From Nocardioides eburneiflavus (GTDB lineage: Bacteria > Actinomycetota > Actinomycetes > Propionibacteriales > Nocardioidaceae): DNA of 64,000 nt. The DNA is taken from contig NZ_SRRO01000001.1 of the NCBI RefSeq assembly GCF_004785795.1, forward strand, positions 1,612,001 through 1,676,000, in the 5' to 3' direction. The position numbers were made by a program, and so were the translations under genes. The stretch's first letter is position 1. Each line of letters starts with the position of its first letter. A model generated the notes under the pieces. The model saw only the letters and a program-made list of their open reading frames with translations, did no database searches and was not told where the DNA came from. Of this stretch, positions 24,003 through 32,534 are shown one piece after another.

Positions 24003-25877
24003 ATGCCGCACCTCACCCGCCGCGTCAGCGCCACTCTCTCCGCCGGCGGCCTGGCCGTCGCCGCCGTCCTCGTCGGGTCGCCCGCGCCCGCCGAGCCGTC
24101 GACCCGGCCATCGGCCCCGCCGGCGGCCGCGCCGGCGGCCGCGGCCGAGCGCCCCACCGTCAAGGACCCGACCGCGGTCGGCAAGGGCGGGGCGATCAGC
24201 ACGGTCGACCCGGAGGCGAGCGCCGCCGGTCTCAAGGTGCTGAAGGCCGGCGGCAACGCGGTCGACGCGGCCGTCGCCGCCGCCGCGACGCTCGGCGTCA
24301 CCGAGCCCTACAGCGCCGGCATCGGCGGTGGCGGCTACTTCGTGTTCTACAACGCCAAGTCCGGCAAGGTCCGCACGATCGACGGCCGCGAGACCGCCCC
24401 GCGCAGGATGCCGCAGGACGCGTTCATCGACCCGGCCACCGGCAAGCCGTACCCCTTCACCCCCGACCTGGTGACCAGCGGGGTGGGCGTCGGCACGCCC
24501 GGCACCCTGGCGACGTGGGACAAGGCGCTCGGCAACTGGGGCACCTGGTCGCTCGCCGAGGCGCTCGCGCCGGCCACGAAGGTCGCGCGCCGCGGCTTCA
24601 AGGTCGACGAGACCTTCCGGCAGCAGACCCTCGACAACGAGGAGCGCTTCGCCGCCTTCAAGGACACCAAGAAGCTGTTCCTGCCGAAGGGCGACGCCCC
24701 GAAGGTCGGGTCGATCTTCCGCAACCCCGACCTCGCCGCGACCTACGAGGCGATCGCGCAGCGTGGGACGAAGGCGTTCTACCGCGGCAAGCTGGCGCGG
24801 CTGATGTCCGACGTCGTGCGCAAGCCGCGCACCACGAGGAACACCGACCTCCCGGTGCCCCCGGGCTACCTCACCCCTCGCGACCTGCGCGACTACAAGG
24901 TGCTCTCGCAGCGCGCGACGAAGAGCACCTACCGCGGGCACGACGTCTACGGCATGGCGCCCTCGTCCTCCGGCGGCACCACCGTCGGGGAGGCCCTCAA
25001 CATCCTCGAGCGCTACGACCTGTCGGCGATGACGCCCGAGCAGGCGCTGCACCACTACCTCGAGGCCAGTGCCCTCGCGTTCGCCGACCGCGGCAAGTAC
25101 GTCGGCGACCCGGCGTACACCGACGTGCCGACCAGGCGGCTGCTCGACGACCGGTTCGCCGCCGAGCGCGCCTGCGCGCTCGACCCGGCCAAGGCGGCGA
25201 CCAAGCCCGTCGCGGCCGGTGACGTGACGTCGTACGACGGGGTGTGCTCGCCGACGTCGGCGACCGGCGCCACCGACGCCGACACCGAGAACATCTCCAC
25301 CACCAACCTCACCGTGGCCGACCGGTGGGGCAACGTCGTCGAGTACACGCTCACCATCGAGCAGACCGGCGGGTCGGGCATGGTCGTGCCCGGTCACGGC
25401 TTCCTGCTCAACAACGAGCTCACCGACTTCTCGACCGTCTACGACCCGGCCGACCCCAACCGCATCCAGCCCGGCAAGCGCCCGCGCAGCTCGATGTCCC
25501 CGACGATCGTGCTCAAGGACGGCAAGCCGTTCCTCGCGCTCGGCTCGCCCGGTGGCTCCACGATCATCACGACGGTGATCCAGATGCTGGTCAACCGCAT
25601 CGACCTGGGCATGACGATCGAGGAGGCCATCGCGGCGCCCCGCGCGACCCAGCGCAACACGGTCAACGTGACGGCCGAGCCGGCGTTCATCGCGGCCTAC
25701 GGTCCGGCCCTCTCCGCCCTCGGTCACACCCTGGTGCCGTCGGGTGACGCGTTCACCAGCGCCGCCGAGATCGGAGCGGCCACGGCGATCGAGTTCGGGC
25801 CGCGCAAGCGCCTCACCGCGGTGGCCGAGCCGAGCCGGCGCGGCAAGGGGTCCGCCAAGGTGGTCGACCCCCGCTGA
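24003..25877 (+). CDS. ggt: Gamma-glutamyltransferase
   Basis: A 624-aa secreted Ntn-hydrolase that cleaves the gamma-glutamyl bond of glutathione-like thiols and transfers or hydrolyses the glutamyl group. A signal peptide (about residues 1-32, cleavage near PAPAE) precedes the large subunit (GNAVDAAVAAAATLGVTEPYSAGIGGGGYFV). Autoprocessing should occur before the Thr pair in ENISTTNLTVADRWGNVV, giving the small subunit with its catalytic Thr. GSGMVVPGHGFLLNNELTDF and ALGSPGGSTIITTVIQ are small-subunit motifs. GGGAGGA 5 bp upstream fixes the ATG at 24003. In this lineage glutathione may be absent, so the natural substrate is open. Confidence 0.93.
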   Translation: MPHLTRRVSATLSAGGLAVAAVLVGSPAPAEPSTRPSAPPAAAPAAAAERPTVKDPTAVGKGGAISTVDPEASAAGLKVLKAGGNAVDAAVAAAATLGVTEPYSAGIGGGGYFVFYNAKSGKVRTIDGRETAPRRMPQDAFIDPATGKPYPFTPDLVTSGVGVGTPGTLATWDKALGNWGTWSLAEALAPATKVARRGFKVDETFRQQTLDNEERFAAFKDTKKLFLPKGDAPKVGSIFRNPDLAATYEAIAQRGTKAFYRGKLARLMSDVVRKPRTTRNTDLPVPPGYLTPRDLRDYKVLSQRATKSTYRGHDVYGMAPSSSGGTTVGEALNILERYDLSAMTPEQALHHYLEASALAFADRGKYVGDPAYTDVPTRRLLDDRFAAERACALDPAKAATKPVAAGDVTSYDGVCSPTSATGATDADTENISTTNLTVADRWGNVVEYTLTIEQTGGSGMVVPGHGFLLNNELTDFSTVYDPADPNRIQPGKRPRSSMSPTIVLKDGKPFLALGSPGGSTIITTVIQMLVNRIDLGMTIEEAIAAPRATQRNTVNVTAEPAFIAAYGPALSALGHTLVPSGDAFTSAAEIGAATAIEFGPRKRLTAVAEPSRRGKGSAKVVDPR

Positions 25878-25905
25878 CGGTGGCACCGCCTGCCACAATC
25901 GAGGC

Positions 25906-26703
25906 GTGAGCTACCCCTTCCTCAAGGGCCACGGCACGGAGAACGACTTCGTGGTCCTGCCCGACGCCGACGGCGCGCTGCACGGCGACGCCGACGGCGA
26001 GATGTCCGCCGACCGGGTGCGGGCGTTGTGCGACCGGCGCGCCGGCATCGGGGGCGACGGGGTGCTGCGCGCCGTACGCCGCGGTGACGGCTGGTTCATG
26101 GACTACCGCAACGCCGACGGCTCGGTCAGCGAGATGTGCGGCAACGGGGTGCGGGTGTTCGCGCGCTACCTCCACGAGCGCGAGGGCGAGCCGTTCCCGA
26201 TGCGGATCCAGACCCGCGCGGGCGTCAAGGTGCTCGACCGCTCCGGCGACGAGCTCACCGCCGACATGGGCTCGCCCGAGGTGCTGGGCGAGACCGAGGT
26301 GTCGGTGATGGGACGGAGCCGGCCCGCGCTGCACGTCTCGATGGGCAACCCGCACGCGGTCGCGTTCGTGGACGACCTCGCCGAGGCCGGCCCGCTCCTC
26401 GAGGCCCCCGAGCACGACGACGGCGTGTTCCCCGACGGCGTCAACGTCGAGTTCGTCGTACGCCGCGGCGCGCACCATGTCGCGATGCGGGTGCACGAGC
26501 GCGGGTCGGGGGAGACCCGGTCGTGCGGCACGGGCGCATGCGCCGCCGCGGTGGCGACGGCGCTGGCCGACGACGCCCCGCGCGGGACGACCTACCGCGT
26601 GGACGTGCCGGGCGGCACGCTCCACGTCGAGTGGACCGAGGACGACCGGATCCTGATGACCGGCCCGGCCGTGCTGGTGGCCGAAGGCGTCACGGACCTG
26701 TGA
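25906..26703 (+). CDS. dapF: Diaminopimelate epimerase
   Basis: A 265-aa PLP-independent epimerase converting LL- to meso-diaminopimelate for lysine and peptidoglycan. The two catalytic cysteines are C78 in SEMCGNGVRVF and C207 in RSCGTGACAAA. The N-terminus FLKGHGTENDFVVLPD matches the family K-x-x-G-x-x-N-D-F block, and SMGNPHAVAFVDD and FPDGVNVEFV are further family motifs. GTG at 25906 (after GAGGC) gives the correct N-terminus. Part of the conserved miaA-dapF-hflX neighbourhood. Confidence 0.96.
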   Translation: MSYPFLKGHGTENDFVVLPDADGALHGDADGEMSADRVRALCDRRAGIGGDGVLRAVRRGDGWFMDYRNADGSVSEMCGNGVRVFARYLHEREGEPFPMRIQTRAGVKVLDRSGDELTADMGSPEVLGETEVSVMGRSRPALHVSMGNPHAVAFVDDLAEAGPLLEAPEHDDGVFPDGVNVEFVVRRGAHHVAMRVHERGSGETRSCGTGACAAAVATALADDAPRGTTYRVDVPGGTLHVEWTEDDRILMTGPAVLVAEGVTDL

Positions 26704-26718
26704 CGGTCGCTGGTGGCG

Positions 26719-27039
26719 TCAGCGCTCGCGCAGCAGCGTGAGCACCTCGTCCAGCTTGGCGTCCACCGTGTCGAAGCGGGAGTCGTGCGCGGCGAGGCGC
26801 TCGTCGACGCCGGCGAGGCGCTCGTCGACGCCGGCGAGGCGCTCGTCGACGCCCGCGAGGCGCTCGTCGACGAGCGCGAGGCGCTCGTCGATCGCGTCGA
26901 AGCGCCGGTCGAGCTCGTCGAGCCGGCCGCCGTGTCGGGTCTGCGTGAACGAGATGGTGGAGAGCAGCTCGTAGATCGACTGCACGTCGTTGTCCAAGCG
27001 ACGCACCTTCCGCTCGAGCTCCTGGGGCGTCATCGTCAT
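26719..27039 (-). CDS. Small coiled-coil protein with heptad repeats
   Basis: A 106-aa protein that is almost entirely helical. After MTMTPQELERKVRRLDNDVQ comes a heptad-repeat rod with VDERLAG and closely related units repeated several times, then FDTVDAKLDEVLTLLRER. The DNA of the rod is a run of five 21-bp units at 26792-26896, so the coil length may vary by slippage. Two nearby ATGs (27039 and 27033) could start it. No catalytic motif, signal or membrane segment is visible; it could be a spacer or oligomerisation protein. No family recognised. Confidence 0.7.
   Translation of the reverse strand: MTMTPQELERKVRRLDNDVQSIYELLSTISFTQTRHGGRLDELDRRFDAIDERLALVDERLAGVDERLAGVDERLAGVDERLAAHDSRFDTVDAKLDEVLTLLRER
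26792..26896. repeat. Five tandem 21-bp units inside a coiled-coil gene
   Basis: Unit GCGAGGCGCTCGTCGACGCC plus one base, starting at 26792, 26813, 26834, 26855 and 26876. Divergence increases in the last three. Each unit codes for one heptad of the minus-strand protein. Confidence 0.8.
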
Positions 27040-27100
27040 GCCCACCGACTGTAGGCGTCCACTGTGCCACGCGGCAGGGGTGCGTCGCGATCTGTGGACG

Positions 27101-27155
27101 GGGTCTCGATACAGCCGCGCGCGGCTTCGTCCCTCAGCCGCTCGGCCACTCGACC
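27101..27155. repeat. Degenerate dispersed repeat (GGGTCTCGATAC family)
   Basis: Starts GGGTCTCGATACAGCCGC and ends GGCCACTCGACC. The ends match the element at 58099-58142 (GGGTCTCGATACGCCGC to CTACTCGACC). It lies upstream of the SDR gene. Confidence 0.5.
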
Positions 27156-27219
27156 TGGCCGACCTCACGCGCAGACCTCCTGCGTCGGTCGTCGCTGCCC
27201 GTCTCATAGCATCCGGGCC

Positions 27220-27996
27220 ATGGACATCACCGGATCCACCGCCATCGTCACCGGCGGCGCGAGCGGCATCGGTGCCGCCGTCGCCCGAGCCCTCGCCGCG
27301 AAGGGTGCGACGGTCCTCGTCGCCGACATCGACGCGGGGAAGGGCGAGGCGCTCGCCGCGGAGATCGGTGGCGTCTTCGCCTCCGTCGACGTCACGAAGA
27401 CCGAGCAGGTCGCCGCGGCCGTCGAGGCCGCCGCCGAGATCGCGCCGCTGCGCGCCTGCGTCAACTCCGCCGGCATCGGCTGGGCCCAGCGCACCATCGG
27501 CCGCGACGGGCTGCTCGAGCAGGCCCACGACCTCGACGCGTTCCGCCGGGTCGTCGAGATCAACCTGATCGGCACCTTCGACATGACCCGCCAGGCCGCG
27601 ACGGTGATGAGCCGCAACGAGCCCGACGAGGACGGCCAGCGCGGTGCGATCGTCAACCTCGCCTCCGTGGCGGCGTTCGACGGCCAGATCGGCCAGGCGT
27701 CCTACTCCGCGTCCAAGGGCGGCGTCGTCGGGATGACCCTCCCGGTCGCCCGCGACCTGTCCGCGGCCGGCATCCGGCTCAACACCGTGGCGCCCGGCCT
27801 CATCGACACCCCGATCTACGACGCCTTCCCCGACCCGGCGGAGTTCAAGGCCAACCTCGGCCAGAACGTGCTGTTCCCCAAGCGCCTCGGCCGCGCCGAC
27901 GAGCTCGCCAGCATGGTCGTGGAGTGCCTCACCAACTCCTACATGAACGGCGAGACCATCCGCGTCGACGGCGGCATCCGGATGCCACCCAAGTGA
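27220..27996 (+). CDS. Short-chain dehydrogenase, HSD17B10/3-hydroxyacyl-CoA dehydrogenase type II-like
   Basis: A 258-aa classical SDR. The NAD(P)-binding motif is TGGASGIGAAVARAL, followed by VADIDAGKGEAL (an acidic residue after the second strand favours NAD+). The region contains CVNSAGIGWAQRTIG and the catalytic block NLASVAAFDGQIGQASYSASKGGV (Ser, Tyr-x-x-x-Lys). The C-terminus PIYDAFPDPAEFKANLGQNVLFPKRLG resembles mitochondrial HSD10 and bacterial type II 3-hydroxyacyl-CoA dehydrogenases of beta-oxidation. ATG at 27220 is the family start. Exact substrate inferred only. Confidence 0.88.
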   Translation: MDITGSTAIVTGGASGIGAAVARALAAKGATVLVADIDAGKGEALAAEIGGVFASVDVTKTEQVAAAVEAAAEIAPLRACVNSAGIGWAQRTIGRDGLLEQAHDLDAFRRVVEINLIGTFDMTRQAATVMSRNEPDEDGQRGAIVNLASVAAFDGQIGQASYSASKGGVVGMTLPVARDLSAAGIRLNTVAPGLIDTPIYDAFPDPAEFKANLGQNVLFPKRLGRADELASMVVECLTNSYMNGETIRVDGGIRMPPK

Positions 27997-28173
27997 CGCT
28001 GCGCACGGGTTGGCTCCCGGAGGGGTGAACCCGGTCGCGCGGGGTGGCGCCGCTGAGGCGCGGCTGGTCCAGACCGACGTCCAGCATCTGGGCGTTTCGC
28101 TGCCGCCGACCGGGGTGAAGGTGGAAGGTGCTGGGGCACGTCTCATCTGCATCCGGCCTGTGGGGGGCACTCG

Positions 28174-28938
28174 ATGGCACATCTGGCGGAGCCGCACGAC
28201 GCGGCCCCCGGCGAGGGCGAGCTCGCCTCGCTCGTCCGCCGCTGGGTGGGTGCACGCCGGTCCGGTGCCGTACGCGTCGCCCAGGTGCCCGCACCCGCGC
28301 CGGACGACCCGCTCGACCGCGACCCGGTCGTCGCCGTTCCTGCACCGGCACCCGCCCCGATGCCCGAGGCGACCGCCGAACCGGCCGTCGTGCCGACCAC
28401 CGAGCCTGCTGCCGCGACGCCGGCGCGCGCTCCCCGCATCCCCGCGCTTCCACACCGCCCGTCCTCCGAGGACCCCGAGCACGCGACCCGGCTGGCGGTC
28501 CTCATCGACGCCCGCCGCGTCCCCGAGGACGTCGCGGCGGGACTCCTCACCCGGCTCGGCGACCGCGGCTCGGTCAACGTCTGCCGCGCCTACGCCGACT
28601 GGCGTCGCGCCGACCTCGGCACGTGGGTCGAGCGCCTGCGTCGCCAGGGGCTGCACTCCTTCCACCAGTTCGCCGACGGCGACGACCAGGCCCTGGTGGC
28701 GCTGGCCATCGACGCGGTCGATATCGCTCGGGAGGCGTCGGTCGACGAGGTCGTCCTCGCGGGCGACATGACCTCGATGCTGCCGCTCGTGCACCGGTTG
28801 CACGGCGCGGGCGTACGGGTGGTCGTCGTCGGTCCCGGGCACACGCCCCACGACGTACGCGCGGCGTGCGACGAGTTCCTCGACGAGGACTCCCTCCTGG
28901 GCGAGCCCGCGGCTCCGGCCGGCCGCCACCGCGCCTGA
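28174..28938 (+). CDS. NYN-domain (LabA/PIN-like) protein
   Basis: A 254-aa protein. The first 95 residues are Pro/Ala-rich and probably disordered. A NYN/PIN-like domain follows: LAVLIDARRVPEDVAAGLLTRL, VNVCRAYADWRRADLGTWVERLRRQGLHSFHQ, DDQALVALAIDAVDIA and VDEVVLAGDMTSMLPLVHRLHGAGVRVVVVG. Such domains are metal-dependent RNases. The usual signature residues are altered: IDARR replaces the typical VDxxN, and AGDMTS replaces SGDSDF, so one acidic ligand is missing. It may be a weak or inactive nuclease. ATG at 28174 is preceded by GGGGGG. Confidence 0.72.
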   Translation: MAHLAEPHDAAPGEGELASLVRRWVGARRSGAVRVAQVPAPAPDDPLDRDPVVAVPAPAPAPMPEATAEPAVVPTTEPAAATPARAPRIPALPHRPSSEDPEHATRLAVLIDARRVPEDVAAGLLTRLGDRGSVNVCRAYADWRRADLGTWVERLRRQGLHSFHQFADGDDQALVALAIDAVDIAREASVDEVVLAGDMTSMLPLVHRLHGAGVRVVVVGPGHTPHDVRAACDEFLDEDSLLGEPAAPAGRHRA

Positions 28939-29013
28939 CCCGCTGGCATCGGTCCCACGGCTGAGCCCCTGCCGGTGTTGGCCGCGGGTCGACGTCAGGC
29001 CTAGCCTGACGCG

Positions 29014-30006
29014 GTGCGTCTCGTGATGGCTCGGCTCGCCCTGACCGCCCTCGTGACCGGCTTCGTCTCGGTCGTGACCCCGGCGACGACGGCCGTGGCC
29101 GTCCCGGTGCCGTGCGTGGTCACCACGACCGGTACGGGTGGCGTGGTCCAGGCGGCGGGTGACACCTTCACCACGACGTCCTTCGAGCTGGTCGCGCCGC
29201 CGGCCGCGGCCGCCGTCGAGGACGTCGACGTGGAGGTGTCGCTGGTCCACGACAACGCCTCCCAGGTCCGCGTGCGCCTCGCCCACGCCACGACCAGCAT
29301 CCTGCAGCGCCGCTTCGTCGACAGCGGCCCGCAGGTGCGTCCGCTGACGTGGGACGACGAGGCCGCCTCCGCCTACGGGCCGACGTCCCTCGCCGGCGCG
29401 TACCGCCCCGACGAGCCCCTCGCCGAGCACGACGGCACCGCCGCCCAGGGCCAGTGGCGCCTGCTCGTCGACAACTGGGCCGGGTTCCGCGGCCGGCTCG
29501 AGTCGTGGTCGGTGCGCATCAGCTACGCCTCGTGCGACGCCGACGACGACGGCGCCGAGGACCACTCGGACAACTGCACCGGCGTGGCGAACCCCGACCA
29601 GGCCGACCGCGACGCCGACGGCGTCGGGGACGCCTGCGACGGCGACACCGACGGGGACGGCCGCGCCGACACCGCCGACGGCTGCCGCCTGGTCGCGGCG
29701 GCCACCGCCACCGGGTGCCCGAGGATCGCCACCCAGGTGCGCCTCCGCAAGGAGAAGGGTCGCCTCGTCGGACGCGTACGCTCCGACGCCCGCGCCTGCC
29801 GCTCCGGCGCCGAGGTCACCCTCAAGCGCGCCAAGCCCGGCCGCGACCTCAGGCTGGTCGTCCTCCGCGCGCGCACCTCGGGTCGCTTCACGACCCGGCT
29901 GCCCCGCGCCGCGGGCCGCTTCTACGTGGTCGTGCGCGGGCGGTACGTCCCGGGCGTGGCCGAGTGCGTCTGGAGCCGCTCGACGACGGTGCGCGTCCGC
30001 CGGTGA
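29014..30006 (+). CDS. Secreted protein with P-domain and thrombospondin type 3 repeats
   Basis: A 330-aa exported protein. A signal peptide (about residues 1-30, ending near AVAVP) is followed by a proprotein-convertase P-like domain (EVSLVHDNASQVRVRLAHATTS through GQWRLLVDNWAGFRGRLESWSVRISY). Calcium-binding thrombospondin type 3 repeats (DADDDGAEDHSDNC, DADGVGDACDGDTDGDGRAD) come next, then a basic C-terminal beta domain with paired cysteines (about 240-330). The start may be GTG 29014 or ATG 29026. It is paralogous, in the repeats and C-terminal domain, to the next gene. No catalytic domain is present, so a surface or adhesive role is only a guess. Confidence 0.8.
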   Translation: MRLVMARLALTALVTGFVSVVTPATTAVAVPVPCVVTTTGTGGVVQAAGDTFTTTSFELVAPPAAAAVEDVDVEVSLVHDNASQVRVRLAHATTSILQRRFVDSGPQVRPLTWDDEAASAYGPTSLAGAYRPDEPLAEHDGTAAQGQWRLLVDNWAGFRGRLESWSVRISYASCDADDDGAEDHSDNCTGVANPDQADRDADGVGDACDGDTDGDGRADTADGCRLVAAATATGCPRIATQVRLRKEKGRLVGRVRSDARACRSGAEVTLKRAKPGRDLRLVVLRARTSGRFTTRLPRAAGRFYVVVRGRYVPGVAECVWSRSTTVRVRR

Positions 30007-30041
30007 GGTTTCGGCGCCCGGTGGCGAGGAAGAGGCTCGCC

Positions 30042-30788
30042 ATGGGACAGGGCGCCGGGAGCAGGGCAGGCGGCAGGGTCGTGGGCAGGGTCGTCGGCAG
30101 GTTCGTGGTCGGCACGGCGCTGGCCGTGGTGGCCGCGCTCGCGACCGTACAGCCCGGGACGACCGTCGGGCCGGCGTCCGCGACCGAGCCGTGCCCGGTC
30201 ATCCCGGTCACCGGCGGGGACGGCGCCGCGGTGCCCGTCGACAGCCAGTGCGACATGGACGGCGACGGCCACCCGGACGCCTGGGACAACTGCCCGGCCG
30301 AGTGGAATCCCGGCCAGGAGGACAGCGACGGCGACGGGCGCGGCGACGCCTGCGACTGGGACGACCCGCCGCCCACGACCACCCCTCCCACCACCTCGCC
30401 GTCGCCGACCGCCCCGAGCCCGACGGCCCCGACCACCGCTCCGACCACGGCCCCGACCACCTCGCCGACGTCACCGCCGGCCACCTCGCTCCCGGGCTGC
30501 CGGACCGGCCGCGCGTACGCCCGGACCGTCGGCCTGCGGGCCGCGGGGTCGCGACTGCGCGGCACCGTGTCCTCGCCCGCGTCGGGCTGCCGCTCCGCGG
30601 AGGTGACGCTGTGGCGGAAGAGGAAGCGCGCCGACCGGCGCCTGGTGACGCTGACCAGCCGCGCCTCGGGGGCCTTCTCGACCAGGCGTCCGGCCCGACC
30701 CGGCCGCTACTACGTCACCGTCGCCTCGCCCGACCAGCCCCTCTGCGGCTCGGCGAGGTCACGCGCGATCCGCGTGAAGCGGCGCTGA
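30042..30788 (+). CDS. Secreted thrombospondin type 3 repeat protein with Pro/Thr linker
   Basis: A 248-aa exported protein. The signal peptide is basic then hydrophobic (FVVGTALAVVAALATV, cleavage near PASA). Calcium-repeat motifs DMDGDGHPDAWDNC and DSDGDGRGDACD follow, then a low-complexity Pro/Thr/Ser linker (PTAPTTAPTTAPTTSPTSPP) and the same C-terminal domain as the preceding gene (C-x-S-A-E-V-T-L, ASGAFSTRRPARPGRYYVTV). ATG at 30042 with AGGAAGAGG upstream is preferred; GTG at 30003, overlapping the previous stop, is possible. Probably a tandem duplicate that lost the P-domain. Confidence 0.8.
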   Translation: MGQGAGSRAGGRVVGRVVGRFVVGTALAVVAALATVQPGTTVGPASATEPCPVIPVTGGDGAAVPVDSQCDMDGDGHPDAWDNCPAEWNPGQEDSDGDGRGDACDWDDPPPTTTPPTTSPSPTAPSPTAPTTAPTTAPTTSPTSPPATSLPGCRTGRAYARTVGLRAAGSRLRGTVSSPASGCRSAEVTLWRKRKRADRRLVTLTSRASGAFSTRRPARPGRYYVTVASPDQPLCGSARSRAIRVKRR

Positions 30789-30851
30789 GCCGACAGGCTC
30801 GAGCGGAACTCGTTCGCGCAGGTGGTCGCGCCGACCTACCCTTGTCGGTAT

Positions 30852-32435
30852 ATGACGAACGCACCTGCCCACCCACCCGCTGACGGCCCGGCCGCCGAGT
30901 TCACGCTCCGCGACGCCCTCGATGCCACCCGAGGCTGGGACGACGACACCATCCAGCTCGACGACGAGCTCCTCGAGGACGACCTCGACAGCGACCTCGA
31001 CGACGACTTCGAGTCCGGCTATGCCGACGACGCGGCCTACGACGAGTGGGACGAGACCGACCCCGAGGAGCTCACCGTCGGCGCGCAGGAGCTCGCCGAG
31101 CGGCACGCCCTGCGCCGCGTCGCGAGCCTGCGCACCGAGCTCGAGGACATCACCGAGGTCGAGTACCGCCAGCTCCGCCTGGAGAAGGTCGTGCTCGTCG
31201 GCGTGTGGACCGAGGGGACCGTCACCGACGCCGAGAACTCCATGGCCGAGCTCGCGCTGCTCGCCGAGACCGCCGGCTCCGAGGTGCTCGAGGCCGTCTT
31301 CCAGCGCCGGCAGAAGCCCGACCCGGCGACCTACATCGGGCGCGGCAAGGTCGAGGCGATCCGCGAGATCGTGCAGGCCACCGGCGCCGACACCGTGATC
31401 TGCGACGGCGAGCTCGCCCCGAGCCAGCTGCGCAACCTCGAGGACAAGATCAAGGTCAAGGTCGTCGACCGCACCGCCCTGATCCTCGACATCTTCGCCC
31501 AGCACGCCAAGAGCAAGGAGGGCCAGGCGCAGGTCGAGCTGGCGCAGCTGCAGTACATGAAGCAGCGCCTGCGCGGCTGGGGCGGGAGCCTGTCCCGCCA
31601 GGCCGGTGGCCGGGCGGCCGGCGGTGAGGGCATCGGTGGCCGCGGCCCCGGTGAGACCAAGATCGAGACCGACCGCCGGCGCATCAACACCAAGATCGCC
31701 AAGCTGCGCCGCGAGCTCAAGGAGATGCGCGGGACCCGCGAGGTCAAGCGCCAGTCGCGTCGCCGCAACCACATCCCGAGCGTCGCGATCGCCGGCTACA
31801 CCAACGCCGGCAAGTCCTCGCTGCTCAACCGGCTGACCGACGCAGGGGTGCTGGTGGAGGACTCGCTCTTCGCGACCCTCGACCCCACCACCCGGCGTAC
31901 GACCACCTCCGACGGCCGGGTCTACACGATGTCCGACACCGTCGGCTTCGTCCGCCACCTGCCGCACGACCTCGTCGAGGCGTTCCGCTCGACGCTGGAG
32001 GAGGTCGCCGACTCCGACCTGCTGCTCCACGTCGTCGACGGCTCGCACCCCGACCCCGAGGGCCAGATCGCCGCGGTGCGCGTGGTGCTCGCCGAGATCG
32101 GCGCGACCAAGGTCCCCGAGATCATCGTGATCAACAAGGCCGACGCCGCCGACCCGCTGGTGATCAGCCGGCTGAGGGCGCGCGAGCCGCACAGCGTGGT
32201 CGTCAGCGCGAAGACCGGCGAGGGCATCGTGGAGGCGCTCGCGACCATCGAGTCCGAGCTGCCGCGGCCGCAGGTCGAGTTCGACGTGCTGCTGCCCTAC
32301 GAGCGCGGCGACCTCGTCAACCGGATCCACCAGGAGGCCGAGATCGGCTCGATGGAGCACACCGGCGACGGCACGCTCGTGGTCGGCCGGGCCAACGCCG
32401 ACCTCGCCGGCGAGCTGGCGGCCTACGCGCGCTGA
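30852..32435 (+). CDS. hflX: Ribosome-associated GTPase HflX
   Basis: A 527-aa HflX with an acidic N-terminal extension of about 80 residues (DDDTIQLDDELLEDDLDSDL), then the HflX N-domain (VLVGVWTEGTVTDAENSMAE, PATYIGRGKVEAIRE). The G domain is Walker A GYTNAGKSSLLNRLT, switch II DTVGFVRHLP and G4 NKAD. HflX binds the 50S subunit and splits or rescues stalled ribosomes under stress. ATG at 30852 is immediately preceded by GGTAT with no Shine-Dalgarno sequence, so the message may be leaderless. Its position after dapF follows the actinobacterial order. Confidence 0.95.
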   Translation: MTNAPAHPPADGPAAEFTLRDALDATRGWDDDTIQLDDELLEDDLDSDLDDDFESGYADDAAYDEWDETDPEELTVGAQELAERHALRRVASLRTELEDITEVEYRQLRLEKVVLVGVWTEGTVTDAENSMAELALLAETAGSEVLEAVFQRRQKPDPATYIGRGKVEAIREIVQATGADTVICDGELAPSQLRNLEDKIKVKVVDRTALILDIFAQHAKSKEGQAQVELAQLQYMKQRLRGWGGSLSRQAGGRAAGGEGIGGRGPGETKIETDRRRINTKIAKLRRELKEMRGTREVKRQSRRRNHIPSVAIAGYTNAGKSSLLNRLTDAGVLVEDSLFATLDPTTRRTTTSDGRVYTMSDTVGFVRHLPHDLVEAFRSTLEEVADSDLLLHVVDGSHPDPEGQIAAVRVVLAEIGATKVPEIIVINKADAADPLVISRLRAREPHSVVVSAKTGEGIVEALATIESELPRPQVEFDVLLPYERGDLVNRIHQEAEIGSMEHTGDGTLVVGRANADLAGELAAYAR

Positions 32436-32534
32436 CCGGCTCCCGGCAGGCGGAACCTTCACCGGTGCTGCCCCGTTGGACACTTCCGTGCCCTGATTGG
32501 GGCGTTCCAAGTCTCGTGGTGGAGGATGTCGCGC

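Noticed and set aside
22359..25898. Long minus-strand open frame opposite miaA, the reductase-like gene and ggt
   Set aside because: Shadow frame: no family motifs, and it would overlap three well-supported plus-strand genes.
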